DNA of 64,000 nt from assembly GCA_022605955.1 (NCBI GenBank), contig JAKCOZ010000012.1:24364015-24428014 (forward strand), read 5' to 3'. A program made the position numbers and the translations under genes. The notes under the pieces are model-generated. The model searched no databases. It worked only from the letters and a program-made list of their open reading frames with translations, and was not told where the DNA came from. This document shows positions 38,798 to 51,500 of the stretch, piece by piece. The DNA is from Rallus limicola (lineage: Eukaryota > Chordata > Aves > Gruiformes > Rallidae). How positions within the stretch are numbered: position 1 is the first letter of the stretch; every line of letters starts with the position of its first letter.

Positions 38798-39841
38798 CTA
38801 GGAATTCTAGTTAACAAGTTCATCCCTCCTCCTGAAATACCTGAAGATTTTTTTATGACCTCTTATGCTGCTTGGTGTGCTAGGGACACTCTGGAGCTTG
38901 GACATCTAAAGAAAGGCTAAAGAAAGGGGAAGAGAGCGACGAGTTTCGGGCTAGGCTTGTTACAACCCTGAAATCCAAACAGTGACTTAAAACCTGATTA
39001 CCTCTGGGGTTGAATGTCTGTTATTCTAGAATGTGGCTTCTGGTTATATACTCTGAGTTGTGTATATAAGTGGCATGCCTGTCCATCTGTGTGGTGGAAA
39101 CAGGTAATGGTAGCGTGTCTCGTGTGACTTGTGTTCCCACATGAGCCTCTGTGGCAAATTTGCTCTTTTGCAAGTTGCTATAACTGCAGAGTTTTAAACA
39201 CTGTAATTTAATTATTACCATTAGACTAATGAAGTATAGCTTGAGATCATACTTTTTGCGAATGAGAAATTTCACTTGCAGTGGCACTCACCTCTCTGTC
39301 CTAACCAAAGCAATTACACTGAGTTATACTTCATATGTATAGCCACTCAATTACTTCAGAAAGCAGCTGCAAAAGTCATCTACTTGTGCCAGAGTAATCT
39401 ATATAATGCAGCTCTACTGTATATATTAGCTCTTGCTCTTTTCTGTAGCAATACCAGCCCTATCAGCCTCTTTACTTTGGGCTTCGCTGCCTAAAGCTTC
39501 TCAAAACTGTAAAGCTTAGAGAAGAAGGGCTCTCTAATTGGGGATGTTGTAAGTGGAGAAAAATCTCATTAAAATCGAGGAGTTATTTGTGGATGTTGAG
39601 AAAGAAAATAAACCTTTGTAGCTGGAGTTTGCTGCATCATTATTTTAATTTATATGTGGCTTGGACCCACATACAAAGGGCAGTCTGGGTCACACCTACA
39701 GGAACTTAATGGTAGCTGTTGCTGTCTAATCAAGAAAGGAGAAGATGTGTTGATGGTGGAGATACACAGACATATACATATTCCTTTTCTGAGACAGAGA
39801 GCTGGTTATAGGATCCAGAATTCCCCAAGGGTCTTAGCGTA

Positions 39842-39890
39842 GATATATATCTATCTATATATTATATATATATAGATATATAAAAAAAAA
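39842..39890. repeat. TA/GATA-rich palindromic tract
   Basis: A low-complexity stretch of alternating TA with GATA and CTAT interruptions, ending in a run of nine A. Largely self-complementary, so it can form a cruciform or hairpin. Likely polymorphic. Confidence 0.8.
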
Positions 39891-40857
39891 TGCATGGCAA
39901 AAATTAGCCAGTTAGGGATAATTTTATATTACTGACATTATCCCAGGCATCTAGACTATGTTTAACCAAACTTATAAACACGTGTATGTTGGAGCATGAA
40001 GGAGGGAAGTTGGGAATAATTCCAGACCAGATATCTTTCAATACCTGTGCTCAGCTATTCTGTGACATCATAGTTTGACTATAAATATTTTCATATCCAA
40101 AGGCTGGAAATCAAATAGGAATATAGGCTGTATAAGACTTCAGATAGGTTTAGAAAAAAAAATAAATCAGAGAATGGGAGAGGAAACAATAGAATAACAA
40201 CTATAAATCTACTCTAAATTTTTGAATTATAAGGCTCCTAGATTTCTTTTCCTTTCTCTGCAGGTCTCTTGGATTCCCATTCCCTGCTATCTTACACAAA
40301 AATACATGTTTGAGTTATACTTATTGGGTGAGTGGACCACATTCCAAAGATCTTTCTGTGGTGGCTCCTGAGAGAAGTTAAGTGAGAATATCATCTTTAT
40401 CACAAAGAACTTGCAGGATAGCAGCAATTTTTTCCAAACCAAAATTGTATTAGCTTGAGGAAGGTATCTGCTTTTGGTACCATTGAGGATTCAGTGAGGA
40501 AACATTTTTCAAGAGGTAAGTGTACATTTAATATGTGCTTTCAGGGTTTCTGGAGATATTGTTTTAAAAATGAAAATCCCAACAGCACAATCTGATTCTC
40601 TATTTCCCCCCCCTGCACTCTGTTTTACGGGGAGTGCCCGACAACAAGAGCAAAGGTCATTTCATCAGCAGGCCATTCTGTGGCTGGGAGACACAAAAGG
40701 TGTTTGAGGATGTTATCTTCATGGCTGGGAAATTATGTCCTTGTTTCTGTTCTAAGGCAATTCACTTTTATTGGACAAACGAGACAGAGCAGCGCATGAG
40801 ATTTTAACTGAAGGTTGTTCTAATTATTTTTACTTAACTTTCTTGGTTTGTTTTTCT

Positions 40858-40872
40858 TTGTTGTTGTTGTTG
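40858..40872. repeat. TTG trinucleotide repeat
   Basis: Five consecutive TTG units inside a T-rich tract. Confidence 0.8.
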
Positions 40873-43513
40873 TTTATTTGATTTGGCTTGGTTGGGAATA
40901 GAAAATGTTGCACTAACAGCCAGATATATTTCATAGGAAAATAAATACCAAGATAAAATTAGGGATTAACTGGCTCTTGAAACTAGTTCACATAATATTC
41001 TAAATAGTCCCTCTACCACTGAAATGGAGATGGTAATTAACTAAACTTTGCCAATTGAACATATATGAAAGGAAGAATCCTCCAACAGAGTACTGGTGAA
41101 GTTTGCCATAGTTAATAAATAATTGTGTATATTTATTATAGAATTGATTCTGTTATCCTTGCATTAAGAAATGCTTTGGTATGCCAAGAAAGAAGTAAAG
41201 AAATAAAGACTGCTGTCAGGGTTCAAGGGCAAGACTCTTGTCTCCTTGAGATTAGAACTGTAGAAGAGAGATTAGAAAAGTTTTATTTGTTTTATCCCTC
41301 TACAGATAGCTTACAGGTTTCTTGAAAAACAATTACCTGATGTTCCAAGTATGACCCTTGGTTTCTCTTTGTTGACTAGTGCTGAAGTGTGATCATGAAT
41401 TCTTTAGACATGATATGAAAAGCAATGGAGTCAGTAAGATCCTGGATCGGGGTCACCAAAGTATCCATCAATAAATGGTTCAAACTCTACTCTTGATGAC
41501 AGTGTTACCTCATTGTTACTTATTCCTTAAATTACCATATATTTCTTTTCAGATGAGCAATTAAGAAAAACTTTTCAGTGAAGTTACATATCATGGAAAA
41601 CTCCTGTAAAGTCATGTTCTGTTCTTTCATTTTTTACACCACCTACCCTTGGTCTAAAAGATGGAAATATATTCATGCAGTATAGCTGTGCACAGCTCCA
41701 GAGATTTTAAGAGTATCTTGTCTAACAAAAGTTTATGAGAGGGAAAACTCCTTTTGTTTGCATTGTTTAAGGCCAGAAGAGAGTATGTAGCCTGACCTTC
41801 TGTAAATGTCAAACCTTAAGAGCTCCTGAATTGTGCTTTGCTTCTAACAGAAAATATGCAGTCATTCCTGTTACTGTTAGAATGGCTATGGCCTCTGATA
41901 GCTCATCCCAATAACTCGTTAACGTAGTGATATTCACTTGGCTAATTTGCCATCCTCAGCCTCCATCTATTTTTTTCTGTTGTATGACAAAATGATGCTG
42001 TTAATATATTGTTCTCAAACTCCCTGTAGTGTTCCATGCAGATACTGTTTGTGAATAAAATGGTAGACATTCACATACCATGACCTTTTCAGAAGCTTGA
42101 AAATAGACACACATGATTCCTGCACGTTAAACAATTACATTATTTTGACAAATATAATTTGTGATCATATAGGACGGAACATCAAGCAAGTAGGTAGTTA
42201 AATGCAATTAATCCTTGTATAACTTTTGACAAGTAGATTAAAAAAAATTGCAGTCTGCTTCTGTATTATATCTTTGCAATTATTCATTGCTGTACATATC
42301 ACAGCACCTCTGGCACAAGTGGTGCCCACTGACCAGCCCTCATGCACAAACATATGCTGTGCCACCGGTGTGGCCCACTGTGTTTCCAGCTGGCAGAGAT
42401 GGTGGGTTCCTGACTCTCAAGTTATGTGCCGAGCAGTTGGTAACTCTTGGAATAGGGACATGCTTCTGAAAGATGGAGTAACAGAGGGAACAATACTGAA
42501 AATGTACATGGATGGATTGTTCTATGTGAGGGCAGGCGTGAAACACTCGGTGATATTCAGCCCTCAGACTGCACCGCTGATTTAACCATCCATAAGCCAT
42601 AATTAAGCAACTCAAGCTGACAGGCAGTGCATTTCTATAAGTTTATCACACATCTCAGATGCCTTTGAGATAATCAGGCTTTCAGACTGCTCTCTGGGCC
42701 CACAGATTCAGAATCGATTTGACTTTCAGCAGTTCCTTACCTCTGCCAGGTACAATTATATTTCCATTTTTTGCAAGAGAACGAAACCCCCAAAGTAGTT
42801 AATGTTTCTTTTTTTGGCCTCAGAATCAAACTGGTTTATGCAGCAACAAAAGAAACAGTCTTGAAAGCCACGGCATGAATCTCTGGCATTCAAGGAAAGG
42901 AAGTTATACATTTCCCAGACCTTCAATATAAAGATGTGCTTCCAAGGAGGGATACTGCTGACATATACTCCGACTCATGCATTTATTTTTTGTTATGCAG
43001 AGCCCTTCATTGAGAGCATCATATGCTTTATAGCATGTGTGAATTACAAGCTGTGGATAGTAGCTTGACTACTGCATTAGAAGAGTTCTGAAGTTGAGAG
43101 CTGGAATTTAAGGAGGGGAAAAAGGGGAAGGGGCTGTCAGTGTGGCAGCACAGGCATGGGTAAATTCTTTCCTAGTAGGGTCAAGCCAGGACCTGCACTT
43201 GCAATGTTCCACTTATGATGGGAGATCTGGGAGAGAAACAAAAATCTGGAGTCATCCGGATGATGCAATCCCCTGCTGCTTAGCCACCTAAGTCATGAGT
43301 GACCTAAGTGTGGAGGGAACGAATGGATCCAGATACAGGAGTGGAACAGAGTGGCTGTAACCCCAAGGAAGGTTTCAAAGCACTTTGAAGCTGTAACTCT
43401 CCTGGACCTAAAGCAGAGATGATGGGAAAGTTGATGGTGATGGAAAAATGTCTTTTCACGAACTTGGAAATTGGAGTGGGAAAGGGGCAGATTTTGAAAA
43501 ACCCACCAACCAA

Positions 43514-43534
43514 CCAAAAGCCTTGGGCTTTTGG
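43514..43534. repeat. Perfect hairpin, 9-bp arms, 3-nt loop
   Basis: The arm ccaaaagcc (43514-43522), loop ttg and complement ggcttttgg (43526-43534). It directly follows a short CCAA repeat (about 43503-43517). Confidence 0.8.
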
Positions 43535-46500
43535 AATACTTCAAAATCTCTTGCAGGTTATTTCTGAGTTACGGAAAAGGCAGTGAATTTTGAGAATGTT
43601 ACTTTAAGTTTACCTCTTCACCAGATAACCAACATGTTACCTTCCTTACTGATTTTAAGGCTACTCTGATCAGAGACCATGACAGAACATTTTTTGCATT
43701 TAAAAAATCTTCATATAAGAGACTAAGACTTATTTTCTCTTCTTAGATTATTGTGTCTTGTTTGCAAGACAAAATGGGCAGCTATTTTAAGTAGGACCAT
43801 GGTCTTTTTTTTTTGTTGAAGTTAACCAATTTCCAGTCTCTAGAGACAAAACCCAATCATGATGAAATTCCAAGAATGTGGATGAACATTAAGAAGTTCT
43901 AGATGGACCTGTTACTCTTACAGAGTGCTGCGTATGGTGTTATTACTCTCACAGATCTGTGGCTTTTTCAGTACCAAGAGGAGTAAATACCTTATATTTT
44001 TCAGCTGCCTTTCTTTTGTCTGTATTTTGTGTTTGAAGACTAAGAATTAATGCATTTAATGGGGACAAAAATACAGCTGGTAATGCTTTACTTTTCTAGG
44101 TAAATGAATTTTCACCAAGCACAAACTTTCAAGGTTAACTGTAGTTTCTTAAGAAAATCTGAACATGTAATAAGCATAAGAGAGAATTTAGATTATTATT
44201 TGGAGTTATATTTATCAGAATTTTCTCATTTAGAATTTTGACTGGGATAGGAAGCAGACCAAAGGTCCAACCACAGAATCAACAAATAGAAGCCTCATTG
44301 ATGTCTGCAACATAAATGCTAGAAGGGACAATCTGTTTTAGTTATGCTTTTGAGCACACTTTAAATCTAATTTTAGTGCACAATAAAAATGAATGCTCTG
44401 TTTTCCAAATGCATCTGCTGAGCTTGAGTTTCCATACCAGATGGCTTTATATTATGTTAAAACTCAACATACAGTATGATAGTGTTCACTGGATCTGCTG
44501 AAAGTGACCTTGCATTTGTTTTCTGTGTGAGCACAAAAAAATGACATTTATTAATCTTGACATGCAAAAATGTCGCTCTTTGTGGTTTGTTGTCATATTC
44601 TGTTTTACCTGGATTAAAGGGTTAGTTGGGCTCTTTTTTTGTTATGCTCAGAAGTGTGTGATGTTTCCACTTTAAAGATTGATTCAGATACAAGCTGTAA
44701 GAAAACTGCATATAAAGCTTGCACAATATATGCAATGTATATATAACTAAATGCTCTGCACAAATCACATTATGTCTCTGAATTCTGAATTTGCATCTGG
44801 CTGATGTTGGCTCATTCCTGAGTTTCCTCCAGCCTCATGCGATGTCCTTGCATCCATGCAAGCTCTGACCTAAAGGTGCTGCCATGCTGACATTAAACCA
44901 GTGCAGCAACGCTTTTGGATGGGAATCAGCTGGTGTCCCTGGAGCTTGACCTCAGCTTTTTTCTGCAAAGACTCTGTGGACAGAGCAGTGCCTAAAATTA
45001 GACTGGGAGTAAAGCCTGGGCTCTACCTTACAGGTGAAACCTTGATGACAAATGAAATGTCACCTTGTCATTGACATTTGTATGATTTGTGCCGCTTCCT
45101 GAGCTGAAAACTCTGCAGTCCTGTGGAGCTGTAGCTGTGCAAGGTGTGTGTGAAACGCTCCCTTTTTGGTTGTTTTTCTTGTATCTGCTGTAGAATGGCT
45201 GTTCAACATGCATGGCAGCTGTGAGTCTTTAAATATATGTTTATTTTCATAGTCCTGTCTCTCAGAAGCTTTGACCCTTCTTTTCAAAGCAGGGGGAAGC
45301 TATAAGCTTGATAACCTGCTATGGTTGAGGGATGCTTCTGAGCAGATGCAAACGTAGCCCTGCTTCTCTTTGCATTCCTTTGTGGCTGCCAGGTGCTGAT
45401 TGCAGTTCATTTTACCTAATCTTTAGGCATGATGTCTGTGGTGCAAAGTGTAAGTGCTGCTCTAGTTTCCCTTAAGTTCTTTTACTTAAACCGTATTTCC
45501 CACATACAAGTCATGCAGATTGCCTCCTTCTCAGTGACTTTCTTAGTTTGCATTTAACTGACCTGGCTGTTTATTAATTTGAAACTTCCTTTAGTTTCTC
45601 CTCTTTTGTTATCTTGATTATCAACAAACATTGGCTTTTAATCCTCACAGCATTTCAGAGAGGTGGAAGAAATGTACAATGCTTTATACTGAGGCTTGAG
45701 AGATAAAGAACCTCGCTTGTCACCAAGTGCACAGGAATCTGTTGGGGACATATTACACAAATTCTAGGATAATTTCCTAAGTGAATCATCTGCTTTCCCT
45801 CTAGCATCAAAATATTATTTTATACATGAATATAGTATATGTAAACTATGTACATTTGAATATTATGTTTGGTGTGACTCAAAATTTCTCCTCTCATTAT
45901 TTTTCAAGTGTTTTTTTGCTGTTAATTCAATGTTTACTCATAATTAAAGCTGTGATAATAATCGAGCTACTGAAATTATTCTTTTAGCTTAATAGTAGAT
46001 ATATTTGGCAAGGAGAAGCAATGTCCAAAAAAGTGGGGAACAGCTACAGGCAGTGACTCACCAAATGTTCTTCTGTTTCTCTGCACACAAAATTTCATTA
46101 AAAAATTTGGACCCAAAAGATTAATTTCCTCAATGTCTTTTTGAAAGCCCCTATTAGAGTGTTTGCTTCTGACTTTCCCTGTTGAACGTGGTCACCAAAG
46201 GTCTAGCAGACTATCTCTGTGAGCATCTCATATCTTCCTGACGTAAAGCACAAGTAAAACAGAGACAACAGTGATTGAGACTGGCAGTTTGTTGGCTGGT
46301 TTGTGGTCATGCTTCACTGGAGTCAACGTCATTTGATAGCTTCTAACACCTTTTAGCCAGGAATGGTTTTGTTAGTTTTGGCAGCAGCTTGTCTTGTCCA
46401 TTTTACCTCTGGTATCTTATCTAGGTCGTGTCACTGTTACTTATTTAGTAACTTAAAACTCACATAGGCACAGACATGATTTTCTGCCTGCTGTGCCTTA

Positions 46501-47301
46501 ATCTAAGGGTTCATGGGCTTAGCCATGGTGATGTCCAAAGAGGTGGGCACCTCTAGAAGTTCCACTTTCTTTTCCTTGTTTTGATGTATTATACTGCTTA
46601 GAAATATCAAAAGATGCACGAAGTTTTCCTTCTAAGCAGTCTTCACCTTCCTGCAGGCTACTTGTTAAATCACAGATGGACCAGTAAGAATCCCAGTGGC
46701 AGGTACTGTAGAAATTCTTGTGCATTGAGTGAAAAATGTTGAGCATCCCTAGATGTTAGTCATTAAATTGTAATATTGTATTTGGAGCAATACAAAAGGT
46801 TCTTGGATGTATTTTCTTTCCTTTTCCATTGCATGCATAAACTTTGTCCAAAAAGTTGAATGATGCTTGATAACAAGCACAAACCTTTTTTAGACTTCAA
46901 ACCCAAAGAAACTGCAATTTCTAAAATGTGTTTAATTTTAGGCTAGGCTTGTTGGTTTCTAAGAAAACCATTGAGTGCAAGTACATTTTTATAACAATTA
47001 TGGCAAAGAGAGAGACTGCGTAACAGGAAAAAATGGTTTAACTGGTTTGGGGCTTTAGTCACTGATGCATCAGAAAATGAAAGCCCAAACTGTATCCTCA
47101 GAGCTACAAATAGTGCATTTTGTCTTAATAGTGTTGGTTGATGCTCATTGAAGACAAGAGGGACAAGCAAGAGGGAGGTTCCCTTTGTATCAGGTGTCAG
47201 GTCTTTTTAGATTCCCCTTTTTAGAGGCCCCTTTTGTTCACATTCTTCAATGCTGCTCCCTGCTCCAGTGCCACGCCTCCCAGGATGCCTTACCACAGAA
47301 A

Positions 47302-47348
47302 CGTGTGTGTCTGTGTGTGTGTGTGTGTCTGTGTGTCTGTGTGTGTGT
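47302..47348. repeat. TG microsatellite with TC interruptions
   Basis: About 47 bp of TG dinucleotides broken by three TC steps ('gtgtgtctgtgtg'). The longest dinucleotide repeat in the window and a likely length-variable marker. Confidence 0.92.
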
Positions 47349-48435
47349 TAATGTTTATGGGCTCAGGAGGGAGGGATTATTTCTGAGACTCAACTCCACA
47401 GCTGTTTGTGTACCTGATGAAATGGTTAAAATGGCAACATTTCGAAACTAAAAAATGTTTTAAATTTTTTTTCAGTGATATTTTGAGGTTTGGAAGTGGA
47501 AAACTCTCACAGTGTTGTAACTCCTGTGTGCCTGGCTATCCCATTCCAAATGAATCACTTCATCGATTTGCTGGGTGGGGGGGAAGATCCATCTGTGGTC
47601 ACTCCAGCTGTTCCTCCATGGTGAAACTAAACACGATAGCTCAGTGTTTTCTAGAGGTACGTTTTATTTGGTTATTTTAGGTCAGTCCCTCCAGTGTAAT
47701 ACAGTATGCAAGAGGGGGTTCACCTTTTTGTTGGTTTGCATCACCTGGCCACTATTCTGGGTTTGATCTCAGATCAAAGTAGGGGGAGGATGGATCTGTG
47801 GAGGGAAGGGCTTCCTGCCGCCTGCAGTCGCCTGGGTAGGTGGGAGGTGTAGCATCAATCACTGATGGTGTAGAAACAAACTGCTGCTCCAGCAGTAATG
47901 ACTGCCTGAGGCTGTAACTGTTTTCAGTGACAGCCTCTGTGGTCTTCTGGGACACAGGAGTAGGCAAAGTCACCAATGGAGCCATTGCAACTTCCCAGCT
48001 CGCTGGAAATTGGAGGCTAAGGCTGTGCTTGGTCCTACATGGCCGAGTTATCGCTCTGGGATTGCTGAAAGACTCCTGGGTGGCAATGCTTTCCCTGAGG
48101 TGTAAGTAGGAGCTAGTCAGTCTTTTATTATGATTCCAGCAGACAGAGAAACCAGAGAAACAGGTGTACGCTTTTGCTCTTGATTGACATTTGTCTTCAC
48201 CTGCTACCAGCAGCCTTAAATGAGCTTCTTGTGCAGGTTTGTAACTGAAAGACTTGTGTTAGATACCCTCTGGAGATCTTGTACTGAGTTGGGATCAGTT
48301 TAACGTATTCAATGAATTTTTACTTATATGACACAGAAAAGAATTTTGCTCCCTGTTTTTAAGATTAGACTTAGTGTTTTTTTTAATTCTCAATATGTTC
48401 TGGTGATGTTATTGAATTACTGTGTCTTTTACCAC

Positions 48436-48516
48436 ACTTGGTCCTGCTTTAGCAGGGGGGCTGGACCAGATGATCTCTTGAGGTCCCTTCCAACCCCTAT
48501 GATTCTGTGATTCTGT
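48436..48516 (+). mobile_element. CR1 LINE, short 3' end with terminal octamers
   Basis: About 80 bp of the CR1 tail: 'ctgctttagcaggggggctg', 'gaccagatgatctcttgagg', 'tcccttccaacccctatgat', then 'tctgtgattctgta', which contains the family's terminal ATTCTGTG-type repeats. Strong 5' truncation. Very close in wording to the tail of the copy at 60118-60395, suggesting the same subfamily. Confidence 0.93.
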
Positions 48517-51500
48517 ATGCACGAAGGATTGGGTGGCTCCAGACACGTAGTAGTAGTAATATGTAATTCAGTTTCGGGGAATTTCCATGCATGGCTGTGA
48601 GACATAAAAAGTCATCTTATTATCGATGTGTTACTATTAATATTGATGTCATAACACAGCGTTGCATCAATTGTAATAAATTGCTCAGATAAGGAAAGTA
48701 AACAGAAAATGTTCCCAGTAAAGTGATTCAAACCTTACATACAGAACAGCGGTGGCAAAGTCAAGCAAGGAGACTTCACAATGACACTTTACTGAATAAC
48801 TAAAATTTTATTGACTTATGTTCCACATGATGGAGCAGTCCCCCACACCCTAATTCCTTTCTCAATGGCAGCAGGAATGACCTGCAATTCCCATAAAATC
48901 CTGTTTCCTTGGTACTGTATCTTTCCCTCTTTATGTTTCTTTTTGTTATTACCACTTTTTTTTTCCTTCCTCAATTCAGAATCTTCTTTAGAAAAGTTTA
49001 GAAGAGGTTGGGGTTGTTTTTTTTCCTCCATGCATTTTAAGAGACAAAACTTTTCACAGGGTTTGCCTCTATTACACTCTTCTTTGGAAACACATATTTT
49101 CCATATAACGCTTCATATCAGTAATAAAAGGAGTCCTACCCTTCTGTGGAGATATATTTATCACAGGCCCAACATTGAGAAGCCTGGACTCATTTCCCCA
49201 AACCACAGCTGAGCTGAAAGATGACAATATTCTGGGTCTTTTGACCACAACAGCACTTTGTAAAGAAAACTGCTGATGTGAGGGCTCAGAACTTGTCTTT
49301 TAAAGGTGTATTTTTTCAGGTTCTTTTATGGTTCTTATACAACCCATGCTGCAGTAGCATAACACAATATCCAAAATGATACTTATGCATGCAGAGGTCA
49401 ATGCAGTCAGAATCCTATGTTTTGAAGTTCAGGTTGCTCTCAGGCATGCTCTGGAAGTTGCAGCAGAAGCAGGGATAAAACCCTGCTGTCCTGAGCCAGT
49501 GCTCTACTTGTTAGGCCCAAAAAGGGTGGTGTTTTTCCAGCTACTAGCTTAATTTAAAGGGAAATGTTTGATTATGCAACCAATTTTGTATGCTCAAAAA
49601 ACTGTGCTCTGGTAATCCATGAAAAAATATAGAATGAAAATCTGAAAAATGGGTCTTTAGACCTGCAAATCAAATCCCTCTTTCTGCTAAGGTTAGATAA
49701 AGACATGATTTGAGGAGTAGTTTGGAATTGGAAACTCTCTCACTATTGCTGTTTTTCCCCAGACAGACATATTAGAGGACTTTTCTTACAAGGTTGTGTA
49801 GATGCTGATCCTAGAAGCGAGGAGGTGCAGTCCTGTCCTGAGTGATCCAGACTCATGGCCATTTACAACTACACTGAGGAGCTCCATTTAATTTGTTTTA
49901 ATTCTCCTCATATATAATCTACAGAAGTAACCTTAACGTTTTCAGGGTGAATCTTGATAAATCTGGTCTAGCAAAGTAAACATTCTTGATTATGTCATAG
50001 GAAAGAAGTTTGAAAAACTAAGGAAAACATGTCTTTGCTTCTACCTGACACTGATTTTTTTCTTATCTATCAGAATTCTTACAGCATGTCTCAACCCTGG
50101 GACTGTAAGAATAAGTCACGTGGCCACATTTCATCTCCCAGATCCCCCAAGAAATGAGCTGCAAGGCAATAATTACGGACTTCTGTAATCTGATGTCATC
50201 TTCAGGCCATGTAGAACAGTCTTCTGAGCTACCTCTTCCTTTGTGGAACTCTCCTCTCATGTGTGCTTCTGGACTTGTACCTGTCCTTCCATCTTCCAGT
50301 TCCTTCCTCCAGTATGTTTGGTAACACATCACTTTATGTTCATTTTTACATTCCTACCTGCTATAGAAATGACGTCTGTCACTAGAATACAGACACTGAA
50401 GAAGCCAGATGTGCTGGCTCAGATGCTCAACGAAAGGAGTCATAAATCATGCTCCTGTTCAGACTGTCAATTTATTAGTCTGGATATTACTATGGGATGC
50501 TGTTCACTAACTTTATTGCCGAGTTTAATCAAACCATGTGTTGTGTGTGCTGTCCTTTTGCTAGGTCAAAACTTTTTCCCCTACTACTCTTAAGTCTCCT
50601 TATTCTTATATGGTCCTTTTTCTCTCTTCTTACCCTGAAGTTCTGCACTTGCTGTTCTCCTTTCTGTGTGCTTCCTCTCTCTTCAAAGGTGTTCCTGTTC
50701 TTTCTGTCTTCAGTGTCCATTTCAAAACTTGACATCTGACTTTCGAGCATACTCCCAATGACTCTTGCAGGGCTTTTAACATCCAGCAACTCTATACTGC
50801 AGTTGCTGCAAGCACTTCTGGTTTATCCACCTTGCCTTGGACTGTTGCAATATCTCTCCTGGCAAAAATGTCAAAGACACAGCAGGGAATCCTTTCAAGG
50901 GATCACTTCTGTGGGGAAAACCTCATAAATGAAATATGAACAGGCTTGAGATTTCCATGCATGGATTGTTCCTTCTGAATAGGAGATTTCATCCTTATTA
51001 GCTTATTTAAAAAGGGCAAAGACTGTAATTTTTTTCCCCACAGATTGTATTTATGAATGAAGTCTGTTTTCTTCCTGTTGCTGAAAATAATGCTTCCGGT
51101 GCTTACAAAGTAGTTTAGAGGTTAGACAGAGTGGAAGTTATTGAGTAAACTTTATTGCCTCAGGATAGAAATGATAATATTTTCTCCTGAGTCATCTTAT
51201 TTTTGAGTAGCCGTTCTGTTCACTTAGACTACGATATTTTTCAAGGACATTTTCAAGAAGCAGCGTCTGCCCTTGAAGACAAAATTAACTTCAAAAGTTA
51301 ATGTATCACAACATGCAACTGCAAATGGCCAAATGCCTCTTAAAGTCAGTCCCCTTCCAAGCTCCTTGGCCTTAACCCCTCCTACCTTGTACCTGAGTGC
51401 TTCCCAAAGGGATTCTCCATGCACAGAAATATTTGTCAACTCTACGTGTGCTGTGAGTGTTAGATACAGTTGCAGTGGAAGATGGAATTTTTGATCATTT

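Larger units (their letters stand above)
29018..48435. other. 19-kb non-coding interval, mostly single-copy
   Basis: The longest stretch without a recognised transposon. I found no exon with a recognisable protein, no tRNA and no CR1. The small repeats are listed separately: TG at 29688, TTTG at 32284, TA-rich at 39842, TTG at 40858 and TG at 47302, plus a hairpin at 43514 and imperfect tandem repeats at 38749. Parts of 34040-34460 and 34780-34930 are richer in GC and CpG than their surroundings but too small and weak to call a CpG island. Frames at 42226-42585 and 35368-35664 show no recognisable domain. Confidence 0.65.

Noticed and set aside
42226..42585. Open frame of 119 codons starting with a hydrophobic segment resembling a signal peptide
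   Set aside because: The hydrophobic run follows from T-rich DNA; no family is recognised, and an overlapping frame on each strand is equally open.
48811..49212. Open frame of 133 codons on the plus strand
   Set aside because: No recognisable domain, a long Phe/Leu-rich T-tract segment and no splice context. Consistent with chance.
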